From Liolophura sinensis (lineage: Eukaryota > Mollusca > Polyplacophora > Chitonida > Chitonidae), in NCBI RefSeq assembly GCF_032854445.1, contig NC_088304.1, positions 1,364,001-1,428,000 on the forward strand: a stretch of 64,000 bases of DNA, in the 5' to 3' direction. Position 1 is the stretch's first letter, and each line of letters begins with the position of its first letter. The position numbers were made by a program, and so were the translations under genes. Of the stretch, positions 23,173 through 34,900 are shown piece by piece. A model generated the notes under the pieces. It was not told the origin of the DNA. It saw nothing but the letters and a program-made list of their open reading frames with translations, and searched no databases.

Positions 23173-24774
23173 ATGACAAGCCTGACGATGTTCTGCTGTG
23201 TGGCTGGGCTAGGGTTGTGGATGGCAGTCACTTCGTATTCCGCCTCTGCTCAAGTGACAGACTTGTGTCCAACCGGATGTAGATGTGGTCCTGTAGAAAA
23301 TCCATTCACATATGAAACGGTGTTTACCATTGGCTGTTCCAATTTAACCTTGACAGAGGTCATGGAGTTTCGTGGCGGAGAGAAAGTAGATGTTCTAGAC
23401 TTATCTGGTCATAGGATATCCGTTTTAAAAAATGGTGCTTTCAAAGGAATAAAGCCCAAAAAGATATTACTTCAGAACAATAATATTTCTGTGATAGAAC
23501 CGGAAGCATTTACTGATGTGGCCCTGGTCGCGGAAAAACTTGACCTCTCTACCAATAACCTTTTTCATTTACCCCAAGGATTGGAAAATATGTCAGCTTT
23601 GAAAACCTTGAAACTAGCCGGAAACAGGAAGTTAAAGCTTGTGAAAGGTTCATTCCGGGGATTGATGTCATTAGAGACGTTGGATTTGGACCAGTGTTTC
23701 CTGTCCGAGATTCCTGATGGCACATTCGGCGACGTCGGAGGAACGCTTCGCAAACTCCATTTGTCTGGCAACAAATTGACTATCATACCAGTCTCGCTAC
23801 AACAACTACGGAAAGTGGAGGAAATCGACTTGGATAACAACCCCATTACGTCTATTTCGGCACACGCCTTCAGAGGCATGGAAAAGTTGAAAAAACTAAC
23901 CCTGAACCGAAATGAGTTCAGCAAACCCGATAGCCTCCATCCGCTGGCTTTCGTTGACGTCGCTCTCACTTTGGAGGATTTGGACTTCTACCACAGCCGG
24001 ATGACGGTTTGTCCCACTGAGGCACTCTCTCCGCTGAGAAAGTTACGAACTCTTGGCTTCGACGCCAACGAAATCAAGGCTTTTCCACCTAAGGCTTTCC
24101 AGACGTTGGATTCCTTAACGAAACTCGTCCTGGACGGGAACAAGTTTAACTTCACCGAGGATATGTTTGTGGGAATTACGGACACACTGACCAAGCTGAG
24201 CATCCGGGGCATGGGCTTAACACAGCTTCCGGTACGCGAACTAGCCGCCTTGGACCATTTACAATGGCTTGACGCCTCGGCCAACAACTTCAAGACACTG
24301 CCAGATAATTTCACGCGCGGCATACACGCAAATCGTTACACACTCGAACACATGAAAGTCACGGATATCTCCGCGAAGGCGTTTTCGGGGAAAGACAGAA
24401 CGGTTCATCTCGATCTTGAAGACAACAAAATCAAAAGGTTGGACTTCGTGGCAGATCCGTGTATGTTTGAGTATGTTGCTGTGTCAGAAAATCCCCTGTT
24501 TTGCGACTGTCACTCTCTACACGTCGCCTCTCATTCTCACATCATCCTATCAGGTATGTGCAAAGGACCCCCTCCTTTCGCCAATATGGACGTTTCCGGG
24601 GTGCCTTTCAAAAAACTTGCTCAGAAAAAATGTGCAAATAATGCAAAAACGATGGAAATTGTCTGTCCTGCGATTAAGTCACATTCAAAGTCTACTGGTA
24701 TTTCTGTCAAACACTCCTTGACTTTGCTAATGACGTCACTAATGACTTTACTGGCATTGACGTTTTACATGTGA
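23173..24774 (+). CDS. Secreted/GPI-type leucine-rich-repeat protein, paralogue 2
   Basis: A single-exon coding region. The open frame begins at 23146, but the acceptor TCACCTCTAATTCCAG (exon edge 23165) argues for translation from Met 23173 or the conserved Met 23188 (MFCCVAGLGLWMAV). Architecture matches paralogue 1: signal peptide; LRRNT CPTGCRCGP; about 14 leucine-rich repeats (for example LDLSGHRISVLKNGAF, ILLQNNNISVIEPEAF); LRRCT NPLFCDC plus later Cys residues; and a terminal hydrophobic stretch SLTLLMTSLMTLLALTFYM suggesting GPI anchoring. More than half of the residues match paralogue 1 by eye, without gaps over most repeats; both keep unusual features such as FSKPDS(L/I)HPLAFVDV and LDFYHS. 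A surface binding protein is inferred, ligand unknown. Intronless coding in both copies suggests duplication of an already intron-poor gene. Confidence 0.9.
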   Translation: MTSLTMFCCVAGLGLWMAVTSYSASAQVTDLCPTGCRCGPVENPFTYETVFTIGCSNLTLTEVMEFRGGEKVDVLDLSGHRISVLKNGAFKGIKPKKILLQNNNISVIEPEAFTDVALVAEKLDLSTNNLFHLPQGLENMSALKTLKLAGNRKLKLVKGSFRGLMSLETLDLDQCFLSEIPDGTFGDVGGTLRKLHLSGNKLTIIPVSLQQLRKVEEIDLDNNPITSISAHAFRGMEKLKKLTLNRNEFSKPDSLHPLAFVDVALTLEDLDFYHSRMTVCPTEALSPLRKLRTLGFDANEIKAFPPKAFQTLDSLTKLVLDGNKFNFTEDMFVGITDTLTKLSIRGMGLTQLPVRELAALDHLQWLDASANNFKTLPDNFTRGIHANRYTLEHMKVTDISAKAFSGKDRTVHLDLEDNKIKRLDFVADPCMFEYVAVSENPLFCDCHSLHVASHSHIILSGMCKGPPPFANMDVSGVPFKKLAQKKCANNAKTMEIVCPAIKSHSKSTGISVKHSLTLLMTSLMTLLALTFYM

Positions 24775-25039
24775 CACCAGAGTTGACGTCCAAAAGAACA
24801 TAAACTGTCCGATTACAAATGGTCATTATTGGATTGCATTCAACAGACCTAACGTATATCACCAAATTGTTATTTTCTTACTATGTGGAGTGTGGAGGTC
24901 TCAATTGTGGGATCTTGCTGACACTTGGAGATCAAAACAGTTGAAGTTTGTGAACAGCGGAGGATCTCAACATTTCAAACTTGCTGGAAGTTGGGATCTC
25001 AACGTTTGGAGTTTGTTGATACTTAGAGCTTGTCAACAA

Positions 25040-25895
25040 ATGGGGAACTCAACAGCAACAGTTGGCACATGCTACGTGTGTTACACATGGGGATCTCAAC
25101 AGCAACAGCTGGCACATGCTACGTATGTTACACATGGGGAACTCAACAGCAACAGCTGGCACATGCTACGTGTGTTACACATGGGGAACTCAACAGCAAC
25201 AGTTGGCACATGCTACGTGTGTTACACATGGGGATCTCAACAGCAACAGGTGGAACATGCTACGTGTTTTACATATGGGGAACTCAACAGCAACAGTTGT
25301 CACATGCTACGTGTGTTACACATGGGGAACTCAACAGCAACAGTTGGCACATGCTACGTGTGATACACATGGGGATCTCAGCAGCAACAGTTGTCACATG
25401 CTACGTGTGTTACACATGGGGAACTCAACAGCAACAGTTGGCCCATGCTACGTGTTACACATGGGGATCTCAACAGCAACAGTTGGCCCATGCTACATGG
25501 GGAACTCAACAGCAACAGTTGTCACATGCTACGTGTGTTACACATGGGGAACTCAACAGCAACAGTTGTCACATGCTACGTGTGTTACACATGGGGAACT
25601 CTGTAGCAACAGTTGTCACATGCTACGTGTGTTACACATGGGGAACTCAACAGCAACAGTTGGCCCATGCTACGTGTGTTACACATGGGGAACTCAACAG
25701 CAACAGTTGGCCCATGCTACGTGTGTTACACATGGGGAACTCAACAGCAACAGTTGGCCCATGCTACGTGTGTTACACATGGGGATCTCAGCAGCAACAG
25801 TTGTCACATGCTACGTGTGTTACACATGGGGAACTCTGTAGCAACAGTTGTCACATGCTACGTGTGTTACACATGGGGAACTCAAATGTTGAAGT
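25040..25895. repeat. Minisatellite, 47-bp unit, about 18 copies
   Basis: The unit reads CATGGGGAACTCAACAGCAA, CAGTTGGCACATGCTACGTG, TGTTACA. Some copies have GGGATCT or CTGTAGC variants and two are shortened. Diverged GGATCTCAAC-type half-units extend left to about 24895. The long overlapping open frames in all three plus frames follow from the stop-free unit and are not genes. Confidence 0.93.
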
Positions 25896-25899
25896 TTAT

Positions 25900-28390
25900 T
25901 AATAATTAAACAGTCATGCCGGAAATCTACGTAGTCTTATTAACCATTTTCTATGGCCGGGAAATTACACAGACCTGTTTTATTTTGATCAGCGCTTTGT
26001 TGCATGCAGGAATACACTAAAAGAATACTAAGGAAAGTAAACAGATGGGTTCATGTCGCTCTCTGCGCATGCGTGGTCGGTTCTTGACGATTGTTTTACA
26101 TTGCAACCATCACCTCGACCAAGACGTTTTTACCCTCACCTCTTAGTGTCGCTGTAATGAAAACGTCCAGCGCTAAACATGAGTGAAACTTTGGAGAAAA
26201 CCTACCCTAAAACTGACTGCCATCGTACAAGAGAAGTACTTTGAGTATGGCAGAAAGAACAATCACATAGATAAAAAAAAAATACTTGGAAAATGGAATG
26301 CATACGTGTCAAGTAAATAAAATGTTGACAGGATTTTGTATGACATCACTTCTTGTCTCATGATTTGGTCTCGGCGAGTTGCTCGCGATTTCTCTCCGCA
26401 ATTTCCCGTCTATAGGCAGTGGTTTGGGGCGAGTATAACGGAGGTGCGCATGTGCGGAAGGGGAGTATAATTTGGTGGATTAGCAAACAACAAGAGTGCA
26501 AGGCTGGTGGATGAAGGGGTACAGCTGTTCCTCATTTCGAAATTCACATGTTTAAGAATGTGTATGTTTTAAAACCTGCCAGACAGATTGGAGTAAAATA
26601 AATTGTCCGAATTGTCTACAATCACCGTGTTTTAATGGTTCAGGAAAAAGTCTGTTCAGATAAGTGAACTGTCAGCCTTAATGATAACGGGTTACCTCTT
26701 TTCCAAGGAAAAAAACTATTGCATATGTAACCAAGGCAGTGACAACATGCAATCAGATCTATATCGCATTGCTCTTTCCCTTTTACCGAAAACACTGTGG
26801 TAAATCGCCCATCCTCGCGCCTTTAAAGCAATTAACTACCATCACCGTTCAAAACTGGCTTAAGACTTAAGACGAGATTTTGATTAGAAGTCCTCAATTT
26901 TGTACATAGCGTCAAATAAATTGCGAACCAGTATATGAAATATGAACTAAACTGCTGCTGTTATACCTTGACTTTGTAGAACAGCATTGGCTGCTGAGTT
27001 TGGCTAAAATTTTAAACATAAACTTAAACTTAATACCAGTGTTAGCGAATACACTTTCGAACAACTGGGGGCAGAAATACATGATACTGGTAATAAGCAG
27101 TATCAACCAAACGTAAGCTACTAAGGTCATACCAGCCAAGACAAGCTGTTAGAGTTCGTGTTTACCACAATTGACTTCCACTAACATGTTTTGGTTTGTT
27201 ATTTCAAGAAACTATACCGGAGATTTTTGGCGAAAAGTCCATGTTTGATCCAAAAATCAAATCAAATGTTCTGTACTTACCATAAATATAGCTCAAATTA
27301 TTGCCTTTCAGTAAATATGAGACTCGATTCTGTACTATTTACAGCCTTAAAATGATTCTCAACCTATAAAAAAGGCTTTAATTTTTTTAGCGATTGTAAA
27401 CAGTAACGCGCGCACAGACGTGGTTGGTATTTTGTTAAAGGTAATTATTTTGGATATTCTAATATAATAGCAAAAATTTGATTGGATCATTTGGGCTGAT
27501 CGATATTTTGCCACAGAGCTCAATATGGCCTCTATAATAGAACTCATAAGAAAAGTACGAACGGTCCATACGTAGAAAAGGGTCCAGCAGCAAAAGATGT
27601 CTGGCAATATCAAGATCGACTGGCTTTGGGGCGCATGAGGGGTTCGGGTCAAATTTTTACCGTTGGGTATCTTTATATTTTGTCGTGTTTCTTCTGTTTT
27701 TTTGGATACTATATGTTTAGTCCTGTTTATTTAATTGTTTATACCTGATGATTTGTGTCTCCTGTTTTGTTTTTGAATAAATAAAATTATCATATGCATA
27801 AAACAAACTGTAATCGTTTCAGTGATATGGCGATGTCTCCATTAACAGAGGGCATGCATCTCGAGCGGTCTGCATGTGTCTCGTGATTAACACGCATACT
27901 GTATGTGACGCTGCAATATTTGTTCATTATACGTCATTGCTCCATGTGTAAAAAGAAGTCACAGAAATAGCAACGTCAGCGGAATTACACATCTTCGCAA
28001 TGGTATATCTACGTGTAATTTGTAGCCAGTGGCGTAAGCACCCAGATACTGTGCTCACGAGCTTTCACTGCACATGGTAGTCACTTGTTTCCACACATAT
28101 GGCTCACCTGTCACGTTGTCTATGTTAACCACCTGTGCGTACAACTTTTACACTCTGCACTATTTTCACGAACTATACTAACAAGTTTTGGGGCTGTAGA
28201 GCACGGTGTACAGATTTTTTTTCAGAAACTTTTTGGAGCTTTTGAGTGCTTCAAGAAAAAAACAACAAAACAAAACAAAAAAACCCCGACTGAATCAATT
28301 TGTGAATTTGTGAAGTGCTTCCTTAATTCTACCAGACATTTCACGATGAGTATGGTGCCAGCGAGCATAAGTTAGGAGTAGACCTACATA
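25900..28390. other. Gene-free stretch
   Basis: No exon, tRNA or full element supported. A very decayed SINE (family A) trace lies at about 26190-26275 (CTGCCATCGTACAAGAGAAG, TTGAGTATGGCAGAAA). The rest is unique AT-rich sequence. Confidence 0.4.
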
Positions 28391-28396
28391 ACTAAC

Positions 28397-28694
28397 CAGC
28401 TCCGATGGCTCAGTTGGTAAAGCGTCCGCTTCGGGGGTGGAAGATGTAGCTTCAGTCCTGGGTCGGGTCACAGCTAAGACTTTGGAAGACAAGTGGAAGA
28501 TTCAGCATTAAGGGGAAGTTCAACGACTGGTTGACCCGTATCAGTATAATAGTTCAGATGGGGGGACTTTCTTGCCTGCGGTAAGTCGACTCAGTGAAGC
28601 AGCACTAGATAAAAGAGCGTTGGAAATCCGTCCTGTAACAAGGAGGCACACTGAAAAATTGTTAAGTACGTTAAACCCCAAGCACTCACTCACC
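28397..28694 (+). mobile_element. tRNA-derived SINE (family B), full length
   Basis: Head CTCCGATGGCTCAGTTGGTA, AAGCGTCCGCTTCGG (A box and anticodon-like arm) and CTTCAGTCCTGGGTC (B-box-like). Body GACCCGTATCAGTATAATAG, TCAGTGAAGCAGCACTAGAT. End AAATTGTTAAGTACGTTAAA, CCCCAAGCACTCACTCAC. This is the best-preserved copy of the family in the window and lacks the 45-base insertion of the other two. Confidence 0.9.
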
Positions 28695-28942
28695 TACATT
28701 CCTATGCCCCAAGGATTTTCAGGCTTGAACCAAACGTTTGGTCAGTCCGTTTTAGCGTAAGTACTGTAAAGTACGATCTTAGCTTGAGTTTTAAGAACAA
28801 AAGTTAAAATGTTAGCAGATCAGATAAGGCTGTACTCTGATACAACTTTGTGATCGATCGTATATTCGTATATAGGTCACATTAATCAAAACCGTTTCCT
28901 CAAATTCTCGCTAGACACGTTGTCTGTGAATCCAAGATAAAA

Positions 28943-29012
28943 GCCCCGCGGACAGAAGCGGACAAAAACTTCTTCGGACAAAAGCCCCGTCGTCTTAATT
29001 AACCGACAAAAT
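28943..29012. repeat. GC-rich CCCCGCGGACA motif, left member of an inverted pair
   Basis: AAAAGCCCCGCGGACAGAAG, CGGACAAAAACTTCTTCGGA and CAAAAGCCCCGTCG, then CCGACAAAATA repeats. The same words occur inverted and amplified at 29920-30120. Confidence 0.6.
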
Positions 29013-29635
29013 ATATCCGACAAAATAGGATGTTAAATATTTTTGGACGGGAATTCATATAGAGTGACTTTGTTTTCCATCTAAAAATTTATCATCAAAG
29101 CGTATCCCCCACTCTGTTACTCAGGTTTAACATGTATCATCTCAGAAGCGTTGTACACGTACGTCTCTAATATTATGAGCGAATGCTTTTCGTCGAGCAA
29201 ATTTATTCTACCACTATATTTAATTTCTTTGGCTGAAATATTTCAGTAAGTCATACAGGTTATAGCTTACTACGATTCTCAGTATCATCAAGCAGCTTCC
29301 GCAAGGTATGCATTTTGAGTCGGTTTACAGGCATCTTATGCAATTTTAAGTGTTCACTATGACAAATGTATTTAAAAAAGTGTACCGCAATTGTGTACCA
29401 TACTTGTAGACTTCTCTAGTTTTCATATAAGCCTGGAATGTAGGTCAACCATTCTGTATGAGAGATATACTGCTCTTTCTGATGTCGTCAAAACAGTTAG
29501 AATGCATGGAGGTAAAACGAGTAAGAAGGGGTTCCAATGATTGCAAACATGTATTGAAATCTGAAACATCACTTCAGGGAGAATATTTTAGCTTTTCTCA
29601 AACAAACAACTTATGCCATTTACCATATACACTTA

Positions 29636-29905
29636 ATTTATTTATTTATCTATTTATTTGATTGGTGTTAAACGCCGTACTCAAGAATATTTCACATATC
29701 CAACGGCGGCCAGCATTATGGTGGGAGGAAACCGGGCAGAGCCCGGCGGAAACCCACGACCATCCGCAGGTTGCTGCAGACCTTCCAACTTACGGCCGGA
29801 GAGGAAGCCAGCATGAGCTGGACTCACAGCGATTGCACTGGTGAGAGGCACCTGGGTCATTACGCTGCGCTAGCGCGCTAACCGACTGAGCCACGGAGGT
29901 CCCCA
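29636..29905 (-). mobile_element. SINE (family A), complete
   Basis: On the minus strand it begins with a clear tRNA-like promoter: GACCTCCGTGGCTCAGTCGG, TTAGCGCGCTAGCGCAGCGT (A box), ending its head at CAGTGCAATCGCTGTGAGTCC. The body holds CTCATGCTGGCTTCCTCTCC, GGATGGTCGTGGGTTTCCGC, CATAATGCTGGCCGCCG. The 3' end is ATTCTTGAGTACGGCGTTTA, ACACCAATC and (AAAT)n. Best complete copy in the window; use it as the family reference. Confidence 0.93.
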
Positions 29906-29919
29906 TATACACTTAATAC

Positions 29920-30122
29920 TGTCCGCGGGGCTTATGTTCGTCGGGGCTTTGTCCGCGGGGGCGGGGGGCTGGGGGAGCCCGTGGGGTTTTTGTGGGCTGG
30001 GACATTTGTCCGCGGGGCTTATGTTCACCGAGGCGTTTGTCCACGTTTTTTTTTTTTGTCCGCGGTTTTTTTTGTTTTTTTTTTGTCCACAGGGTTTTTT
30101 ATCCGCAGAGGATTTTGTCCGT
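29920..30122. repeat. GC-rich GTCCGCGGGGCTT repeat with poly-T, right member of the inverted pair
   Basis: Irregular tandem words TGTCCGCGGGGCTTATGTTC, GTCGGGGCTTTGTCCGCGGG, then TTTTTTTTGTCC units. Strikingly GC-rich against the AT-rich surroundings. Confidence 0.75.
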
Positions 30123-31180
30123 CCCCATAAGCTGTAGGCTAATGATAATATAATATTATTTTGCAAAATAAGCCTAGGGGCCTACATATGCTGAAAACAA
30201 ATGCAACAGGACATGTGTCCATAGGATACAGAATGGTGTAGCGAGTAACACAGCAACGACTATTTTTACCTCCATCTGAGGAGAAGTAATACCTGCCTAA
30301 TCTGCATATCTTAATACTTTCCCCACTATTATAGCATATCGTACTGCGTGATATTCAGATTAATAAAAAAGAGGCAGGGCAATTATGCACGGGGCAGGTT
30401 TATCTGATAAATATAAACGGTGAAGTGCCATTTTTACTGATTTCTCAAAGACAAACCTAGCGCACCAAATGCCATTATCTTAATGGTTTTCAGGAGAACG
30501 CGCGTATATTTCCATTCTGACTTTGGTAGATACATACACATTTTCGCTGTGAACACATATGAAAAAATACGAGGCAGGAGTTTCTTGAGAGGCTTGTAGG
30601 CCCTACGCTTGTTTTTGGCCGTGAAAAAGGATCGGCCATATCAGCTGTGTGACGCGGACACATGAGGTTTGTTGTGATTAAACGTGATGTATAGGCTCCA
30701 TACGGCCATTAATTCACACGGAAAAAATATTCAGGCTAAAAAAAAACAACGATAAACGAGGGGAAAAAAGAAAAACGCGATATGGTGGTTCAGGAATAAT
30801 TTTATGCATACGCTGAAAAAGGCTGCGAACGCTACACGTCGTGTCTGCATACACTGTATACTAACAGTACATAGTCTTTATCATATACATGTCAGCTCTG
30901 TAAGTACATAGGCCTAATAAGTATGTATAGGGTTTACTTCTGGCGAGCACGTGCGATGAACATCTGTTGAAATGAGCGCCCCGTCACGTGAATTTGCCCA
31001 ACTATTGTCTGCAGAGGACTACATTGAGTAGCCACGGTTCTTGCCGCTTTCACACTGCATGCCAAAACTGTGCATGGAAATAACGGGTGTGCACGTGGTA
31101 TTTATTTATTTATTTCATTCGTAACCCCTTCCTGTGACGTCCGTTATGTTTTAATGAACGTGTCTGTGTTTAGCTAAAGG
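30123..31180. other. Gene-free stretch
   Basis: No exon or element recognised. Contains a short ATTT microsatellite at about 31099-31116. Confidence 0.4.
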
Positions 31181-31187
31181 TCTGTGG

Positions 31188-31268
31188 ATATAAACAGGGA
31201 GTAACCCATTCCGACAGGGACTAGCATACATCCAATCTTCAACATGACGCAAACTAACTGCTGGACAG
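31188..31268 (+). promoter_or_regulatory. Candidate TATA promoter with short first coding exon
   Basis: ATATAAA at 31188-31194 is followed about 50 bases later by an ATG (31244). That opens MTQTNCWT and runs into a good donor ACAG|GTGAGG at 31268/31269. The spacing suits a TATA-driven transcript starting near 31220. No downstream plus-strand exon could be linked to it, so it may be a short first exon of an unseen gene or chance. Confidence 0.25.
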
Positions 31269-31549
31269 GTGAGGGATTATTGCCACTTGAGTTCCCCCTC
31301 AATTTCAATCTCACCTCCGAGTTTTACGTACCGGCATGGTGATATATATTTTTGAATTTAAAGTTGACAAATTTACTGCATCAAGGTTAAGGAAAATCAG
31401 TGCGTTCATATAACCTATACGTAAGTACCATAGCTCCTGCTAGACGTTTAGGGTTACATGGAAATGCTGCAATGTGTCGCATGATGCGCACGTAGAGGAT
31501 CGGTATGAAGAATGGTTTGGTTATAACAACACCGATGTTTTCACATAAT

Positions 31550-31825
31550 CCTCGCTGGTTCAAACGTTAAAAATGCTGGCTCACGGAAACTGCCAAACCC
31601 TTGGTGAATGCATGAGGTCGCGTGTTCGAATCAAACTCTCACTCCTTTGGCTGCGGCTTTACGTACTGAGAAATGACCGTGGTTTACTCTCCGGCACTCT
31701 CCACCCATAAATCTAACCGATGTCATACTACAGGAGTGAGCATTTCTTAAGTACGGCAACAATTGAAAGCAACACTTTACAGAAGTCGTACACCGTCGAT
31801 TGCTCGACGAAAATAAATAACAACG
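31550..31825 (+). mobile_element. Degenerate SINE (family A-like)
   Basis: A B-box-like GCGTGTTCGAATCAAACTC lies at about 31620. A decayed body (GACCGTGGTTTACTCTCC, CACCCATAAATCTAACC) and a tail TTTCTTAAGTACGGCAACAA plus AAATAAATAAC follow the family A order. Confidence 0.5.
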
Positions 31826-31908
31826 AAGAACAAGTTTTAGTGAAACTGGACAAACAGAATAACATTTATGACCCCAGACCATTCTAGACTGGAAACAAAC
31901 GGAGCTTA

Positions 31909-34900
31909 TCAGTCCCATTCAAAATCAGGCTCTGTACAATCTGACAAGTTAAAATCTGCATCCTGGCACAAATCTTCTTCGCTGCAATCTGCGCATGGTA
32001 CCTTTATACTGGGGTTGTTCACGGTGCCCGGATGTATTAAAGGGTCTCTTTCCAAACTATCAGGGGGCACCAGGGTGGTAGGAGGGGCTCTGCACCCTGG
32101 AACACATGGAACAACGACGTTCAAACAAAGGACGAATCAACAACATTCAAGAACAGGAAGGACATATAAAAAACATTACAACTGAAATTTATCAAGATTA
32201 TTTTAATTTTGATTTTACGCGCCTTAAACAAATCCAAGATCATCATTTAATCTGATCCAAGATCATCATTTAATCTGATCCAAGATCATCATTTAAACTG
32301 ATCCAAGATCGTCATTTAAACTGATCCGAGATCATCAATTAAACTGTTGATTTCTAAAACGAGACAGTAAAACAGACACTTTCCAACATAAAATGTTAAA
32401 AGCAACAATGTTTTTTTTTTACCAGTTTGTGAAGGATAAGCCTGTGTTAAATGTGGAGCCATTTATAGTGCCGTATACAGTATTTGATATTCTGTACATC
32501 ACTAAATTTAGACTGCAGCCACTGTCGATGTTCAGTATAAATATGTAATGGAAATCACAAGTTGTTTACCACTGGGTTTCTGCTTTCGCGTCTCGCTCCG
32601 TTTTTTTCTCTGGACGTACTCAATCGTCTTCGCCATGAGTTCAATTTCGACTCCTGAAAATCAAGTACAGTACACAGTTAGTACAGCTATAGGGTATGTT
32701 AGGGCCGTGCGCAAAATAACGCAACCAAATGCTAAAGGGACGTAACTTCTGTCTAATGTCAGAAAGAACGCAAAACACTTAACGAGTACTGAAGGGCTTC
32801 GGTCCTAATTAACACTGTCGCACGTAGGATTTGGTCTTGAATGTGGTAATGCAATTTAATGTAATTTGCTTGGTAAATCACGTTTTGCACATAAAGTAAT
32901 GTGTTATATATGACCAAGTTTTTCAAAATCATTAGCTCACCACATATTTTGCATAGAAATTCATGTTTTGTAAATAAAGCTATGTACTATGAAGACATTT
33001 TTTTTTTAAATAATTAGCTCAGCTTGTTTAAAAGGAAAAGTATATTCACACATTTTAAAAAGAAATGCAGCAAATAATATGCTCTGAGTTATTTCGGAAG
33101 AGGGTAGAAACAGATCCAAACGGTCATTTTGTTCTGAGATGCTTGGTAATCAACTTTTAATTTAGAATTCTTAGAAGGCACGAATGCCTAAAGAGCAAAA
33201 CAGCGCATGTTCACGTGCGCTCTCCAGGTACAGAAATAAGTCACGCATGGTTGGTTAAAACTGATAGCATGGCGGCACTTTGCATGGTTGGTTAAAACTG
33301 ATTGCATGGCGGCGCTTTGCATGGTTGGTTAAGACTGATAGCATGGCGGCGCTTTGCATGGTTGGTTAAAACTGATAGCACGGCGGCGCTTTAGATTTTC
33401 ACAATGTGCACGATTTTGCTTCCTTTGAACTTCAAACTACTGCCTATGCAAAATCACAAAATTAAATAGGTATGTATTTTTGTTTTTCATTTTGGGATAC
33501 TTTATCGAAGCATATGTGCATTTGGTCTACTGTTGTCTTTTATTTTAAAATACTAACCCTAATCAGACCAACATTATTGACAGAAGACAACGGTTTTATA
33601 TGCTATATACTTACGGTGTCTTTCTAGCAGTTGTTGGTCTTCGTCCCATCCCTGGCTGTAAACCATGTCTTGTGGCCAGTCAGCTTCATCATAGATGTTC
33701 ACAAGTGGCTCCAAACCGATGCGGGAGAGATAAGAACTCAACCAGTCTTTGAACCGTCAAAAATGTATTCATAAATATACTACGGTTTCATGTGATCCAA
33801 AAAATATAGTCTGCAAAGTACAATGGCGATACATCTGTTGCAGACATATTCGCCAGTGCTTATTCTAAACTTTGGAGCACGAGGCAATTATGCTCAGTGA
33901 AATAAGGGGTACAACTCCAAATCCGCCAGGTACACGTGGTGTGGGTTCAAACCCAGCCTTGGTCGTGGAATGAGCAAACTAATTTTGACCACAGGTATGA
34001 TATAAACATCAGTCAAATAAATAAATAAATAAATAAGCCTCATCATACTAATCTTAATTGCCGCAATCCACATGTTTTATTGCTACATCGAAATTGTTAC
34101 GATCGTTAAATTCACATGTAGTTTTAATTAATAATTAACTCTCCCCCACCTTTGTTAATTAGCCTGTTGTAGATGAGACAGAGAAGGAAGGGAGCACAGG
34201 AGACTAGTGAGCAGACCGTGTTACTGATCGGGAGTTGGTCTATCCTTTTCAACAAGGCCTGTGTACAAGGGAAAGGAAAATCATACAGTCTTAAAATGAT
34301 GGGTTATTGGTTTGGAGTTCACTGTTCAACGTACATAGCTGGGACTATAGCTATCAGCCGCCAAAGGTCTGGCCCCGGGATCACCAATTAACGGATCTCA
34401 AACTTAAGTTAAAATTTCAAATCATATTAATATTGTCCTTTTTGATGTAACTAGGTGCAGGTATTGCTTGGCACCGTAAATTTTGGATAAGTTATTGTAC
34501 AACAAATTTCAGCTAAAATAACGGTAAGGAACATACCAAATTTATTGTTTCAAATTGTGACTTAAGTCTAAGATAGCCACGTGATCAGGAGACCAGCACA
34601 AAATAATCTGCATCTTGCTTGACAAACAAAATTCACCATGACTTCATACACTAGTATTCAGGTTGCCTTTTTGTGTTGCTGACGATCACTGAAGTTTCAT
34701 TCATTCACATTTTTATCACGCACGATTTCAAACCATATACCACTTTATGCGACAGGATGGCTCGAAATCACTCAGCCAATATATCAGTCCGCCTACACAA
34801 ATGAAACCTAAAAATTGCTCTTGCATGACAAACACTATACAGTTTTCTTGATCCTTTTTTACTCAGAACTCTTTTAACGTCCGTGTGTTACCATTCCTAG

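Noticed and set aside
25030-25909. Several long overlapping plus-strand open frames (up to 290 codons) rich in ATC, YVCYTWGTQQQ and LNSNSWHML motifs
   Set aside because: They are three-frame readings of one 47-bp stop-free minisatellite unit. No splice or start context supports translation.
27359-27652. 97-codon minus-strand open frame
   Set aside because: Composition is that of the AT-rich surroundings; no motif, splice context or repeat support.
28397-28470. tRNA gene candidate
   Set aside because: The tRNA-like A and B boxes belong to a SINE head; the cloverleaf is incomplete and the body continues into the family B consensus.
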